A stretch of DNA of 15,044 nucleotides. It comes from JBBQTQ01 sp038213135 (lineage in GTDB: Bacteria; Actinomycetota; Thermoleophilia; Gaiellales; Gaiellaceae). The stretch spans positions 1-15,044 of the forward strand of contig JBBQTQ010000071.1 in the NCBI GenBank assembly GCA_038213135.1, in the 5' to 3' direction. This document shows positions 9,078 to 15,044 of the stretch, piece by piece; the first letter of the stretch is position 1, and each line of letters opens with the position of its first letter. The notes beneath the pieces are model-generated. The model did no database searches. It saw only the letters and a program-made list of their open reading frames with translations, and had not been told where the DNA came from. The position numbers and the translations under genes are program-made.

Positions 9078-10006
9078 CAGCCCCGGCTCCCCTCGCGCAC
9101 CCGCGGGTCGATCAGGTGGTGGCCGACATCCGCGAGGAAGTTGCACAGGATCACGACCGCGGTCAGCAGCAGCGCGAGCGTCTGTGCCAGCGCGTAGTCA
9201 CGGTGCGTGATCGCCTGGACGAGCTGGAAGCCGAGGCCCTCGTAGCGGAAGACGGTCTCCACGATCAGCGTGTAGCCGAGCAGCGTCGGCAGGATCACGC
9301 CGGCGAGGGCGATCACGGGCGTGAGCGCGTTGCGCAGCGCGTGGACGCAGATGACGCGACGGTTCGTGATCCCCTTCGCGCGCAGCGTGCGGATGTAGTC
9401 GTTGGAGAGCTCCTCGAGCAGGGACGAGCGCATCAGCCGCAGGTTGAGCGCGATCGCCTCGACCGAGAGCACGACGGCGGGCAGGATCAGGTGCCGGATC
9501 CCGCCTGGGCCCGCGACCGGTAACCAGTGATGGTTGACGGCGAGCACCTGGATCAGGATCACCGCGAGGAAGAAGTTCGGCACGCCCATCCCGAGCACGG
9601 TGAAGAAGCGGAGTCCCTGGTCGAGCACGGAGTTGCGCTTCCAGGCTGCGAGCACGCCGAGCGGGATCGCCAGCGCGTAGGTGAGGAAGGCGGCGGAGAG
9701 GCCGAGCTCGAGCGTGCGCAGGCCCGACTCGCGGATGATGGTCGAGATCGGCGCGCCGCTGACGACGGAGACGCCGGGATTTCCCTGCAGCACGTGGCCG
9801 ATGAAGACGAAGTACTGCACCGCCAGCGGCCGGTCCAGGCCGAGCTGCTTGGTGAGCGTCGACTTGATCACCAAGGCCTGGGTGGGGGAGGCGATCGCCG
9901 TGACGATGTCGCCGGGCGCGACGCGCAGCCCGTAGAAGATCAGCACCGACGCGATCACGAGCAGCAGCAGTGCGTACAGGAACCGCCGGAGGACGAATTG
10001 CGCCAT
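9077..10006 (-). CDS. ABC transporter permease, OppB/DppB-like
   Basis: This 309-residue inner-membrane permease begins with the characteristic FVLRRFLYALLLLVIASVL (4-22) first span, then LRVAPGD (27-33). LGLDRPLAVQYFVFIGHVLQGN (55-76) is the extracytoplasmic segment shared by this family. The EAA loop is ELSNDYIRTLRAKG (199-212), followed by HALRNALTPVI, GYTLIVETVF and the C-terminal LIDPRVR. About six membrane segments can be drawn. It forms the translocation path with the OppC-like permease. The solute-binding-protein stop lies 50 bases upstream, and a stem-loop in that gap may set relative expression. The ribosome site is weak (GACGACAG before ATG 10006). Confidence 0.95.
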   Translation of the reverse strand: MAQFVLRRFLYALLLLVIASVLIFYGLRVAPGDIVTAIASPTQALVIKSTLTKQLGLDRPLAVQYFVFIGHVLQGNPGVSVVSGAPISTIIRESGLRTLELGLSAAFLTYALAIPLGVLAAWKRNSVLDQGLRFFTVLGMGVPNFFLAVILIQVLAVNHHWLPVAGPGGIRHLILPAVVLSVEAIALNLRLMRSSLLEELSNDYIRTLRAKGITNRRVICVHALRNALTPVIALAGVILPTLLGYTLIVETVFRYEGLGFQLVQAITHRDYALAQTLALLLTAVVILCNFLADVGHHLIDPRVREGSRG

Positions 10007-10015
10007 CTGTCGTCA

Positions 10016-10048
10016 GCCCGCCGCCGGTCCTGCCACGCGACGGCGGGC
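10016..10048. other. Inverted repeat between the binding-protein gene and the permease genes
   Basis: The arms GCCCGCCG (10016-10023) and CGGCGGGC (10041-10048) are perfect eight-base complements, all G or C except none mismatched, around a 17-base loop. They lie inside the 50-base gap after the solute-binding-protein stop. No T-run follows on the minus strand, so this is not a standard intrinsic terminator. Hairpins in this position in other binding-protein operons protect the upstream mRNA and keep the binding protein more abundant than the permeases. The same role is inferred here. The 3' arm ends ten bases before the OppB-like start, so it could also mask the ribosome site. Confidence 0.4.
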
Positions 10049-10056
10049 CGGAGGCA

Positions 10057-11730
10057 CTACGCGTTGATCCAGACGTCGTTGTACAGCGGGTAGAGCATGC
10101 TCTGCAAGGGCTGGTAGCCCATGACCTTCTTGTTGAAGGCGTAGACGTCGTTGCGGGTCACGATCGGCACCTTCGGCAGGAGCTGCGCCCACGCGACCTG
10201 CATCGCCTGCGCCGCGACCTTGAGCTTCGCGTCCGAGGGAGCCGTCTGCCACGCCTTGACGGCCGCCTTGACCGCGGGCAGCGCTCCGTTGTACTTGTCG
10301 GACGGGTAGGCGTAGAAGAAGACGAGCAGGTCCATCGGCGATGACCACAGCCACTCGAAGCCCCACGAGGCGGGCGGGGTCTTGCCCGTCACGGTGGAAC
10401 CCCACTGGGCGGCGGGCAGCGCCTTCACCTGCATGTCCATGCCGACCTTCTTGAGCATCGCCGCGACGGCCACGTCGATGCCCGCCGTGTCGGGCTGGCC
10501 GGCATCGCCGATGTGCGTCCAGGAGAGCTTGTTGCCGTTCTTCGCTCGCACGCCGTCGGAGCCGACCTTCCAGCCCGCCGCGTCGAGCAGGCTCTTGGCC
10601 TTGGCAGGGTCGTACTGGTTGTACTGCTCGACGCGCTTGTCGTACCACTTCCAGTTGGGCGCGATCGGGCCGTAGTCGGCGGCGGCGTGTCCGAAGAACA
10701 ACGCCTTGACCAGCCCGGGCCGGTCGATCGCATGCGACATCGCCTGGCGCACCCGCAGGTCGTCGAAGCCCAGGTTCTTCGCCTGGTGGTTCGGGCTGAT
10801 CCAGTAGCCCGCGAGCGAGGGGAACTCGACGACGACGATGTCCGGATTGCTCTTCAAGCGGTCGACGTCCTGCGGTGCCGGGTTCTTGACGGCCATCACG
10901 CTGCCGCTCTCGAGCTCGTTCGCGCGCTGGCCAACCTCGAGGATCGGGACCCAGCGGACGCCGTCGAGGTAGGCCGTCTTCTTGTTCTTGACGTAGGGCA
11001 CGCCGCTGCCGGGATACTTGTCCCAGCGCTTGACCTCGACCTTGATGCCCGGCTGGTAGCTCGTCAGCGTGAAGGGCCCGGTGCCGTCGACGACGCTGAC
11101 GCCGTAGGCCTTCGGCTTCGCCTTGCGGGTCGCAAGGTTCTGGATCATCGCGGCCTCGGTGGCCAGCGTCTCGGGGAAGGCGGTGAACGGCGTGCTCATG
11201 GTCACGACGACGGTCGTCGGCCCCTGGGCCTTGACGCCCTTGACCGATGGCCAGAAGATCGCGTTCTGACCGACCTTCGGGTTGCGGAAGGCGTTGAAGT
11301 TCGCGGCGACCTCCTCGGCGGTGACCGGGGCGCCGCTGTGGAACGTGAGCCCGGGGCGGAGCTTGAAGGTCCAGGTGAGGAGGTTCTTCGAGACCTTCCA
11401 CGACGCGAACAGGTCGGGCACGAACTTGCCCTGGGCGTCACGGATGACGGTGAACTCGTAGAGGGCGACCATCGTCGGGTCGTCCCAGGTGGTGAGCACG
11501 GTGTCCATCTTGGCGAAGTCGCGGTCGTAGCCCTCGATGAGAGTGCCACCGCGCTTCAGCGTGGGCGCGGCCAGCGCGGCCGCCACCGGTCCAGCAGTCG
11601 CGAGCACGCTGGCCGCGGCGCTCGCCGAGATCCCGAGTGCCGCAGCGCGGGCGAAGAACTGCCGCCGGTTGACTCGCCGGTCGGCGTAGCCCTCGATCAG
11701 GGTTTCGAAGGACTCCCCGTTCTGGCCCAC
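10057..11730 (-). CDS. Family 5 (peptide/nickel-type) extracellular solute-binding protein, Tat-exported
   Basis: This 557-residue protein captures the substrate for the adjacent importer. The N-terminus has a twin-arginine motif NRRQFFARAA (21-30) and a hydrophobic Ala-rich stretch (about 31-55). A likely signal peptidase site lies near ALA-AP (53-57), with no lipobox Cys. The mature domain begins KRGGTLIEGYDRDFAKMD and shows FKLRPGLTFHSGAP, DGTGPFTLTSYQPG, LRVRQAMSHAIDRPGLV and KSLLDAAGWKVGSDGV, all typical of SBP_bac_5. It ends with LYPLYNDVWINA. Family members bind peptides, nickel chelates, opines, sugars and other solutes, so the ligand is not predictable. The start is GTG at 11730, supported by GAGGAGG five bases upstream. 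It is the first gene of unit A, 105 bases downstream of the LacI-type regulator, with a good promoter and a candidate operator in the gap. Confidence 0.95.
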   Translation of the reverse strand: MGQNGESFETLIEGYADRRVNRRQFFARAAALGISASAAASVLATAGPVAAALAAPTLKRGGTLIEGYDRDFAKMDTVLTTWDDPTMVALYEFTVIRDAQGKFVPDLFASWKVSKNLLTWTFKLRPGLTFHSGAPVTAEEVAANFNAFRNPKVGQNAIFWPSVKGVKAQGPTTVVVTMSTPFTAFPETLATEAAMIQNLATRKAKPKAYGVSVVDGTGPFTLTSYQPGIKVEVKRWDKYPGSGVPYVKNKKTAYLDGVRWVPILEVGQRANELESGSVMAVKNPAPQDVDRLKSNPDIVVVEFPSLAGYWISPNHQAKNLGFDDLRVRQAMSHAIDRPGLVKALFFGHAAADYGPIAPNWKWYDKRVEQYNQYDPAKAKSLLDAAGWKVGSDGVRAKNGNKLSWTHIGDAGQPDTAGIDVAVAAMLKKVGMDMQVKALPAAQWGSTVTGKTPPASWGFEWLWSSPMDLLVFFYAYPSDKYNGALPAVKAAVKAWQTAPSDAKLKVAAQAMQVAWAQLLPKVPIVTRNDVYAFNKKVMGYQPLQSMLYPLYNDVWINA

Positions 11731-11763
11731 CCTTGCCTCCTCGCTAGCGGCTGAAATCCCGAA

Positions 11764-11777
11764 GGAAATCGTTTCTC
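11764..11777. promoter_or_regulatory. Candidate LacI-family operator upstream of the transporter operon
   Basis: The element GGAAATCGTTTCTC has the AANCGNTT core of LacI/GalR operators and an imperfect dyad GAAA-TCG-TTTC. It lies roughly 11-24 bases after the predicted transcription start of the binding-protein gene, where a bound repressor would block initiation or early elongation. The neighbouring regulator gene encodes a hinge-helix leucine that, in LacI proteins, intercalates into a central CG step, which agrees with the CG centre. Nine of 14 positions match the element in the unit B promoter. Confidence 0.5.
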
Positions 11778-11793
11778 GAACGCAGGAATTGGG

Positions 11794-11822
11794 ATAATGC
11801 AGACCGCCGGAGCGTCTGTCAA
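11794..11822 (-). promoter_or_regulatory. Sigma70-type promoter of unit A (transporter operon)
   Basis: On the minus strand a perfect TTGACA (11817-11822) is followed after exactly 17 bases by CATTAT (11794-11799), which matches four of six -10 positions. The start site would fall near 11787, leaving a leader of about 57 bases before the GTG at 11730. The promoter lies between the regulator stop and the binding-protein gene, so unit A does not depend on the regulator promoter. A CG-centred operator-like element follows immediately. Confidence 0.6.
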
Positions 11823-11835
11823 GCGGGCGCCTCGA

Positions 11836-12852
11836 TCAGTGCGCGCGGGGCGGCGCGACCGACTCGCGCTCGACGAGCGCGGGCCGCGTGGCCACGACGA
11901 TCGACTCGGCGGCCTCGCCCTCGATCCGGCGATGCAGCACGTCGACGGCGATCTCGGCCATCTCCCGCAAGGGCATGCGGACGGTCGTCAGCGCCGGGAT
12001 CAGGTACTCGGCGAGCGCGGCGTCGTGAAAAGCCACGATCGAGAGGTCGGCCGGCACATCGACCCCGGCGCGTCGCGCGGCGGAGAGGGCGCCGACCGCC
12101 GCGGTGAGGCTCGAGGCGGTGACCGCGGTCGGTCGCGGGGAGGTCTCGAGCAGGCGCTGCATGGCCTCGAACCCACCGCGCTCGGTGAAGGGGGCGCGGA
12201 CGACCAGCGAGCGATCCTGCTCGAGCCCGAGCGAGCGCACCGCGCGCCGGTACCCGGCGAGGCGGCGGCGGCCGGTGTCGGCATCCTGCGGACCGGCGAT
12301 GTGGGCGATCCGGCGATGGCCGGCGGAGGCCAGGTGCTCGACACCGAGCGCCATCCCCGACTCGTCATCCGCCGACACCGAGACGCCGGAGCCGTCCGGC
12401 CGGCGGTTGAGCAGCACGTACGGGAGGGAGCGCTCCTCGAGCGCCGCCAGCACCTCGTCGCCGGTGCGGACGCTGGCCAGGATCAGGCCGTCCACCCGGC
12501 TCTCGAGCAGCAGCCGCCGATAGAGGGCACCCGACCGGGCGAACTCGTCGCCGTCGGCCACCAGGATCATGTAGCCGGAGGCGGCAGCGCGTCGCTCCGC
12601 GGCCCGGATGATCTCGCCGTTCACGTGGGACACGATGTTCGGCAGGACCAGCCCGAGCGTCATCGAGCGGCGCAGCTTGAGCGCGCGGGCGAAGGCATTG
12701 GGCCGGTAGCCGAGCCGCTCCGCCGCGGCGTTGATCCGGGTGCGCGTCTCGGGCCGGATCGACACCGTCGGGTCGCCGTTGAGGACGCGCGATGCGATCG
12801 AGGGATTTACCCCAGCCGCTTCGGCCACGTCTCGGAGCCTCGCGGTTGCCAT
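11836..12852 (-). CDS. LacI-family transcriptional regulator
   Basis: This 338-residue repressor has an N-terminal helix-turn-helix, ARLRDVAEAAGVNPSIASRV (4-23), followed by LNGDPTVSIRPETRTRI. The hinge helix PNAFARALKLRRS (51-63) carries Leu58 at the CpG-intercalating position. The rest is a periplasmic-binding-protein-like ligand domain: TLGLVLPNIVSHVNGEI at 65-81, GLILASVRTGDE, PYVLLNRR, GHRRIAHIAGP, and DLSIVAFHDAALAEYLIPALTTVRMP near the C-terminus. The family usually senses sugars or related small molecules and is released from DNA by the inducer. It lies 105 bases upstream of the transporter operon in the same orientation. It is the natural candidate to control both units through the CG-centred elements at 11764-11777 and 5484-5497. 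The ATG at 12852 has no ribosome site and a promoter almost touching it, so the mRNA may be leaderless. Confidence 0.93.
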   Translation of the reverse strand: MATARLRDVAEAAGVNPSIASRVLNGDPTVSIRPETRTRINAAAERLGYRPNAFARALKLRRSMTLGLVLPNIVSHVNGEIIRAAERRAAASGYMILVADGDEFARSGALYRRLLLESRVDGLILASVRTGDEVLAALEERSLPYVLLNRRPDGSGVSVSADDESGMALGVEHLASAGHRRIAHIAGPQDADTGRRRLAGYRRAVRSLGLEQDRSLVVRAPFTERGGFEAMQRLLETSPRPTAVTASSLTAAVGALSAARRAGVDVPADLSIVAFHDAALAEYLIPALTTVRMPLREMAEIAVDVLHRRIEGEAAESIVVATRPALVERESVAPPRAH

Positions 12853-12861
12853 CGAGGTGCG

Positions 12862-12890
12862 ATGTTGCGCGACGGGTGACGCCCCGTCAA
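12862..12890 (-). promoter_or_regulatory. Candidate near-leaderless promoter of the LacI-family gene
   Basis: On the minus strand TTGACG (12885-12890) and CAACAT (12862-12867) are separated by 17 bases. The start site would be about three bases before the ATG at 12852, which agrees with the absence of a Shine-Dalgarno; leaderless mRNAs are common in actinobacteria. An inverted repeat, GACGGG at 12871-12876 paired with CCCGTC at 12883-12888, covers the spacer and part of the -35. It could bind a regulator, although it is unlike the CG-centred operators. The -10 matches only three of six positions. Confidence 0.35.
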
Positions 12891-12912
12891 GGGCCGGCGC
12901 TCACAGCCGGGG

Positions 12913-14523
12913 TCAAGGATGGGCCGATGCGGTGCTGCAGCCGCTGATCTCCCAGACCGTCATGAGCCGAACCGGCTTCGTCGCGACGCTGCAGTGCTCG
13001 TGCGTCCAACGCAGCGCGGCGCCGGTCGAGATCGTTCCCTGCCGGCGCGTCGTCGGCGCGCTGACGATGAACAGGCGTCCGGTACGTCGCAGGAGGCCGG
13101 CTACGAACCTCGCCGTCGGCGGACCCGGAGGAGCGTCAGTGATGCCGCCCGGATCCTCCAGACCGACGACGCCCACAGGCAGCGGCTCGTCGCCCCACTC
13201 CGCGACCACCAGCCGGCCGTCCGCCGCGCGCAGGGAGCGGTCGTAGTAGCCGAGGCCCGGCAACCGCAACAGCGGATCGACGAGCACCGGATCGCCCGGC
13301 TGGCGGCGCTCGGCCATCCACGTGGTGGCGCTGCGGAAGTCAGCCTTGATGGTAACCGTCGACTGGCGCGCGACGGCCACGAGCGACACCGCCCCGAGCC
13401 CCAGGAAGGCAGCGACGCGGAGTCGACCGCCCATCCGGGCGAGCAGTCCGCCAAGCGCGAGCATTGCCCCGGGGAGCGCCTCGATCTCGTAGCGGGCGAG
13501 CAGGATCGGGTGCAGGTATGACAGAACCACGGCGAGCGGAAGCGGCAGGAGCGCCCATGCGCAGACGGCCTTCAACCCTGGTGAGGACGGCCCTCGGCGC
13601 AGGCCGGCGAGGACGACCCAACCGGCGAGGACGACGAACAGGACCGCCGCAACGCGCGTGATGTTCGTGATGCGCACCCCCGAGCCTCCGCCGACGAGGA
13701 GCTCGCGCCCGGCTGCGAGCACATGGCCGATACCGGGACTCCCAAGCCAGTAGAGCGGGTTGCGGTGCCCGCTCTCGACGATGAGCAGCACGGTGATCGG
13801 CGCCGCCAGCGCCGCCGCGCCGGCGAGGGCCAGCGCCCACGCGCGCAGGCCCTTCCGTCCGTACGCGATCACGAGCACTGCCTGCGCCGGCACCAGCATC
13901 AGCGGCGCGAGCCCGTTCGCGTACATCGCGGCCGCCAACACGATCGCGTAGAGCGCCCACCAGCGACGACCGTGTTCGCGCAGGGCACGATCCAGGCAAC
14001 CCCACCCGAGTATCGAGAAGAGGACCACGAAGCTGTAGGCTCGCGCCTCCTGGGAGTAGTAGACGGCCATCGGGCTCGCGGCCAGGAGCCAGGCCGCGAA
14101 CAGCGCTCCACGCCGGCCGACCAGGCCGCGCCCGGCCCACCACAGCGCGGGAACCGCGGCCACGCCAGCGGCCAGCGCCGGCGCGCGGAGGACGAACGTC
14201 GACTGGTCGATGCGCACGAGCGGCCAGACGATCAGCGAGTAGAGAAGACCGTTGGCCTCGAACCGGAAGAGGTGGAGCATGCCGCCGAACGAGCGCTGAG
14301 CGAGCGCCAGGGTGTAGGCCTCGTCCTCCCACACGCTCTGGGAGCCGAGCTGCACGAAGCGCAGCAGGAACGCCACGCCGACGAGCCCACCGAGGCGCAG
14401 GACGTTCCGACGGTTGGGCCCGGGAGGGGCCGACACATCGATCTGCGTGTTCTCCGGAGAAGGCTCGGAGACCTCCGGCCAGGCTTCATCCTCGAGCTGA
14501 TGGGCCAAGGCGCCGGTCACCAA
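12913..14523 (-). CDS. GT39/ArnT-like multi-pass membrane glycosyltransferase
   Basis: This 536-residue integral membrane protein resembles family 39 (PMT/ArnT-type) glycosyltransferases, which use polyprenyl-phosphate sugars on the outer face of the membrane. After a Pro/Glu-rich cytoplasmic tail (1-38) and a first span (about 41-58) comes SQSVWEDEAYT (61-71). This holds the acidic pair of the first extracytoplasmic loop, where the catalytic Asp is expected. The equivalent of the 'HPPLYY' segment reads ANGLLYSLIVWPL (90-102). SPMAVYYSQEARAYSF (150-165) is the other hallmark. About ten further hydrophobic segments follow, and the last 140 or so residues form a soluble domain. The start is TTG at 14523 with GGAG ten bases upstream; the adjacent GTG at 14520 is an alternative. 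Sugar and acceptor are unknown. It is in the same orientation as the regulator but has no evident functional tie to it. Confidence 0.8.
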   Translation of the reverse strand: MVTGALAHQLEDEAWPEVSEPSPENTQIDVSAPPGPNRRNVLRLGGLVGVAFLLRFVQLGSQSVWEDEAYTLALAQRSFGGMLHLFRFEANGLLYSLIVWPLVRIDQSTFVLRAPALAAGVAAVPALWWAGRGLVGRRGALFAAWLLAASPMAVYYSQEARAYSFVVLFSILGWGCLDRALREHGRRWWALYAIVLAAAMYANGLAPLMLVPAQAVLVIAYGRKGLRAWALALAGAAALAAPITVLLIVESGHRNPLYWLGSPGIGHVLAAGRELLVGGGSGVRITNITRVAAVLFVVLAGWVVLAGLRRGPSSPGLKAVCAWALLPLPLAVVLSYLHPILLARYEIEALPGAMLALGGLLARMGGRLRVAAFLGLGAVSLVAVARQSTVTIKADFRSATTWMAERRQPGDPVLVDPLLRLPGLGYYDRSLRAADGRLVVAEWGDEPLPVGVVGLEDPGGITDAPPGPPTARFVAGLLRRTGRLFIVSAPTTRRQGTISTGAALRWTHEHCSVATKPVRLMTVWEISGCSTASAHP

Positions 14524-14721
14524 TCGAGGGTAGCTCCAGGGGTACCGGACACCGCCTGCCGGACGAGAAGCCGCCGTGTCAAGCGCGAGAGGGCGATGTC
14601 GCGCACGGCTGGTTCCGACGCCTCGTGAGCTCGGCGTCGACAGGACCGAGCGCGAAATTGCCCTCGTGGGTCATGACTGGAGGGTACGAGCGCCTCATTA
14701 AGACGCGGCTAAGGGGACCTG
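14524..14721. other. Intergenic region between the glycosyltransferase and the truncated frame
   Basis: No gene is supported here. On the minus strand a perfect TTGACA lies at 14577-14582, in position for a -35 of the glycosyltransferase gene, but no good -10 follows at 16-18 bases. The longer frames that cross this stretch have no recognisable protein sequence and look like shadows. The plus-strand sequence AAGGGG at 14711-14716 is the likely ribosome site of the next small frame. Confidence 0.4.
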
Positions 14722-14901
14722 ATGGCCGACGCGCTCGCGAACGGCATGGTCGTGCGGTTCCCGGAGTCGGCGAACGGGTCCAGTTGGTCGTCGAGGAAGA
14801 CGCTGCAGCCCTGGTCGCGGAGCCTCGTGTTGCACGGCCATGCGATCAAGTTCCCGAACCCAGTGAGGCAGGACGTCCTGGCTCCGGACGAGCCGGTGTA
14901 A
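14722..14901 (+). pseudogene. Short coding-like frame apparently truncated by an insertion sequence
   Basis: The frame starts at ATG 14722 with AAGGGG five bases upstream and a TAA four codons before it, and gives 59 residues. G or C occupies about 56 of 59 third codon positions against about half of second positions, a strong coding signature for this GC-rich genome. The product (beginning MADALANGMVVRFPES, ending FPNPVRQDVLAPDEPV) is not a family I recognise. The C-terminal part is faintly like the end of RluA-type proteins, too weakly to name. The stop TAA lies inside TGTAAGACC, the apparent end of an insertion sequence, so the original gene was probably longer and was cut by the insertion. 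It could instead be a genuine small gene. Confidence 0.4.
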
Positions 14902-15044
14902 GACCTAGGTGGAGTAACCAGGGAGGTGTGAGACGCGGCTGGTCGGTGGTTGGGCTGCGAGTGAGCCGTGGGGTCGGTGGTTGTTGTACCAGCGTAGGTA
15001 GCCGCTGAGGGCGCGTGCTCGGTGGCTGCTTGTGGGGTAGCTGT
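14897..15044 (-). mobile_element. End of an IS481-like insertion sequence (continues beyond window)
   Basis: The element runs off the right edge. The proposed boundary begins with TGTAAGACC at 14897, because IS481-family ends characteristically start with TGT and the transposase stop lies only eight bases inside. A similar octamer, TGTGAGAC, recurs at 14927, 30 bases further in, so it may be a second transposase-binding site or the end may be misplaced. A 12-base direct repeat, GGTCGGTGGTTG, occurs at 14941-14952 and 14972-14983. The opposite terminal repeat and any target duplication are outside the window. Confidence 0.6.
14905..15044 (-). CDS. IS481-like transposase, C-terminal fragment (5' end outside window)
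   Basis: Reading the minus strand from the right edge gives 45 residues ending at TAG 14905-14907. The segment ALSGYLRWYNNHRPHGSL followed by AAQPPTSRV matches the conserved end of the DDE integrase domain in IS481-family transposases. That end typically reads 'FL.(Y/F)YN.RRPH.ALGG.PP.SR(V/L)'. The catalytic Asp and Glu residues lie upstream, outside the window, so intactness cannot be judged. The IS3-family ORFB end is the main alternative, but the PPTSRV tail favours IS481. Confidence 0.75.
   Translation of the reverse strand, partial: SYPTSSHRARALSGYLRWYNNHRPHGSLAAQPPTSRVSHLPGYST

Noticed and set aside
9078..9146. N-terminal extension of 23 residues on the OppC-like permease
   Set aside because: It is Pro/Arg/Gly-rich and lies inside the OppB-like gene; ATG 9077 has a ribosome site and the one-base TGATG junction seen elsewhere in the operon.
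11519..11701. The string TLIEGY occurs twice near the start of the exported binding protein (residues 10-15 and 63-68)
   Set aside because: It is a short repeat, one copy in the signal region and one at the mature start; DNA either side does not match, so chance is the simplest explanation.
13723..14628. A long plus-strand frame antisense to the glycosyltransferase
   Set aside because: Its translation is low-complexity Arg/Glu/His/Gln-rich, the usual shadow of a GC-rich gene, and the minus-strand frame has clear family motifs and membrane segments.
14701..14940. Ten-base direct repeat AGACGCGGCT at 14701-14710 and 14931-14940
   Set aside because: It does not flank the proposed element end in a way that fits a target duplication, and one copy is inside transposase coding sequence.
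14625..15008. A 127-residue plus-strand frame
   Set aside because: It crosses the insertion-sequence end and runs antisense to the transposase fragment. It is not the high-GC3 frame here and has no recognisable sequence.

Overview
The window is very GC-rich, with nearly every third codon position G or C, frequent GTG/TTG starts, -35 elements of the TTGACA/TTGACG type and at least one apparently leaderless gene. This fits a high-GC actinobacterial chromosome. A soil lineage such as Thermoleophilia is a guess from general feel, not from a marker gene. Apart from a gene fragment at the left edge and a small truncated frame near the right edge, everything is on the minus strand, so transcription runs from high to low coordinates.

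Right edge (14524-15044): the 3' end of an IS481-like transposase, its apparent terminal repeat, and a short high-GC3 reading frame that the element seems to have cut off. Next (12913-14523) is a GT39/ArnT-like multi-pass membrane glycosyltransferase, probably unrelated to the rest. Then comes a LacI-family repressor gene (11836-12852) with a near-leaderless promoter.

The core (847-11730) is a transport and catabolism island in two transcription units. Unit A runs from 11730 to 5516: a Tat-exported family 5 solute-binding protein, two Opp/Dpp-type permeases, two ATPases and an alpha/beta-hydrolase-like protein that lacks its catalytic Ser and probably its His. Most junctions overlap by one to 35 bases. 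Unit B runs from 5448 to 847: a DUF1330 protein, a second family 5 solute-binding protein with no signal peptide, an SDR oxidoreductase, a metallo-beta-lactamase-fold hydrolase and a neutral-ceramidase-like amidohydrolase. Each unit has a candidate sigma70 promoter (TTGACA-17-CATTAT and TTGCTA-17-TTTGAT). Each promoter carries a CG-centred AATCG-type element, placed just downstream of the start site or inside the -35/-10 spacer. The simplest reading is that the adjacent LacI-family protein represses both units until their substrate is present.

At the left edge a converging gene encodes the C-terminal part of an N,N-dimethylformamidase large-subunit-like protein. Its stop codon shares the palindrome CTAG with the stop of the ceramidase-like gene. 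Two families linked to amide-bond hydrolysis, a peptide-type importer and a dehydrogenase suggest uptake and breakdown of an amide-containing small molecule. The substrate cannot be read from the sequence.
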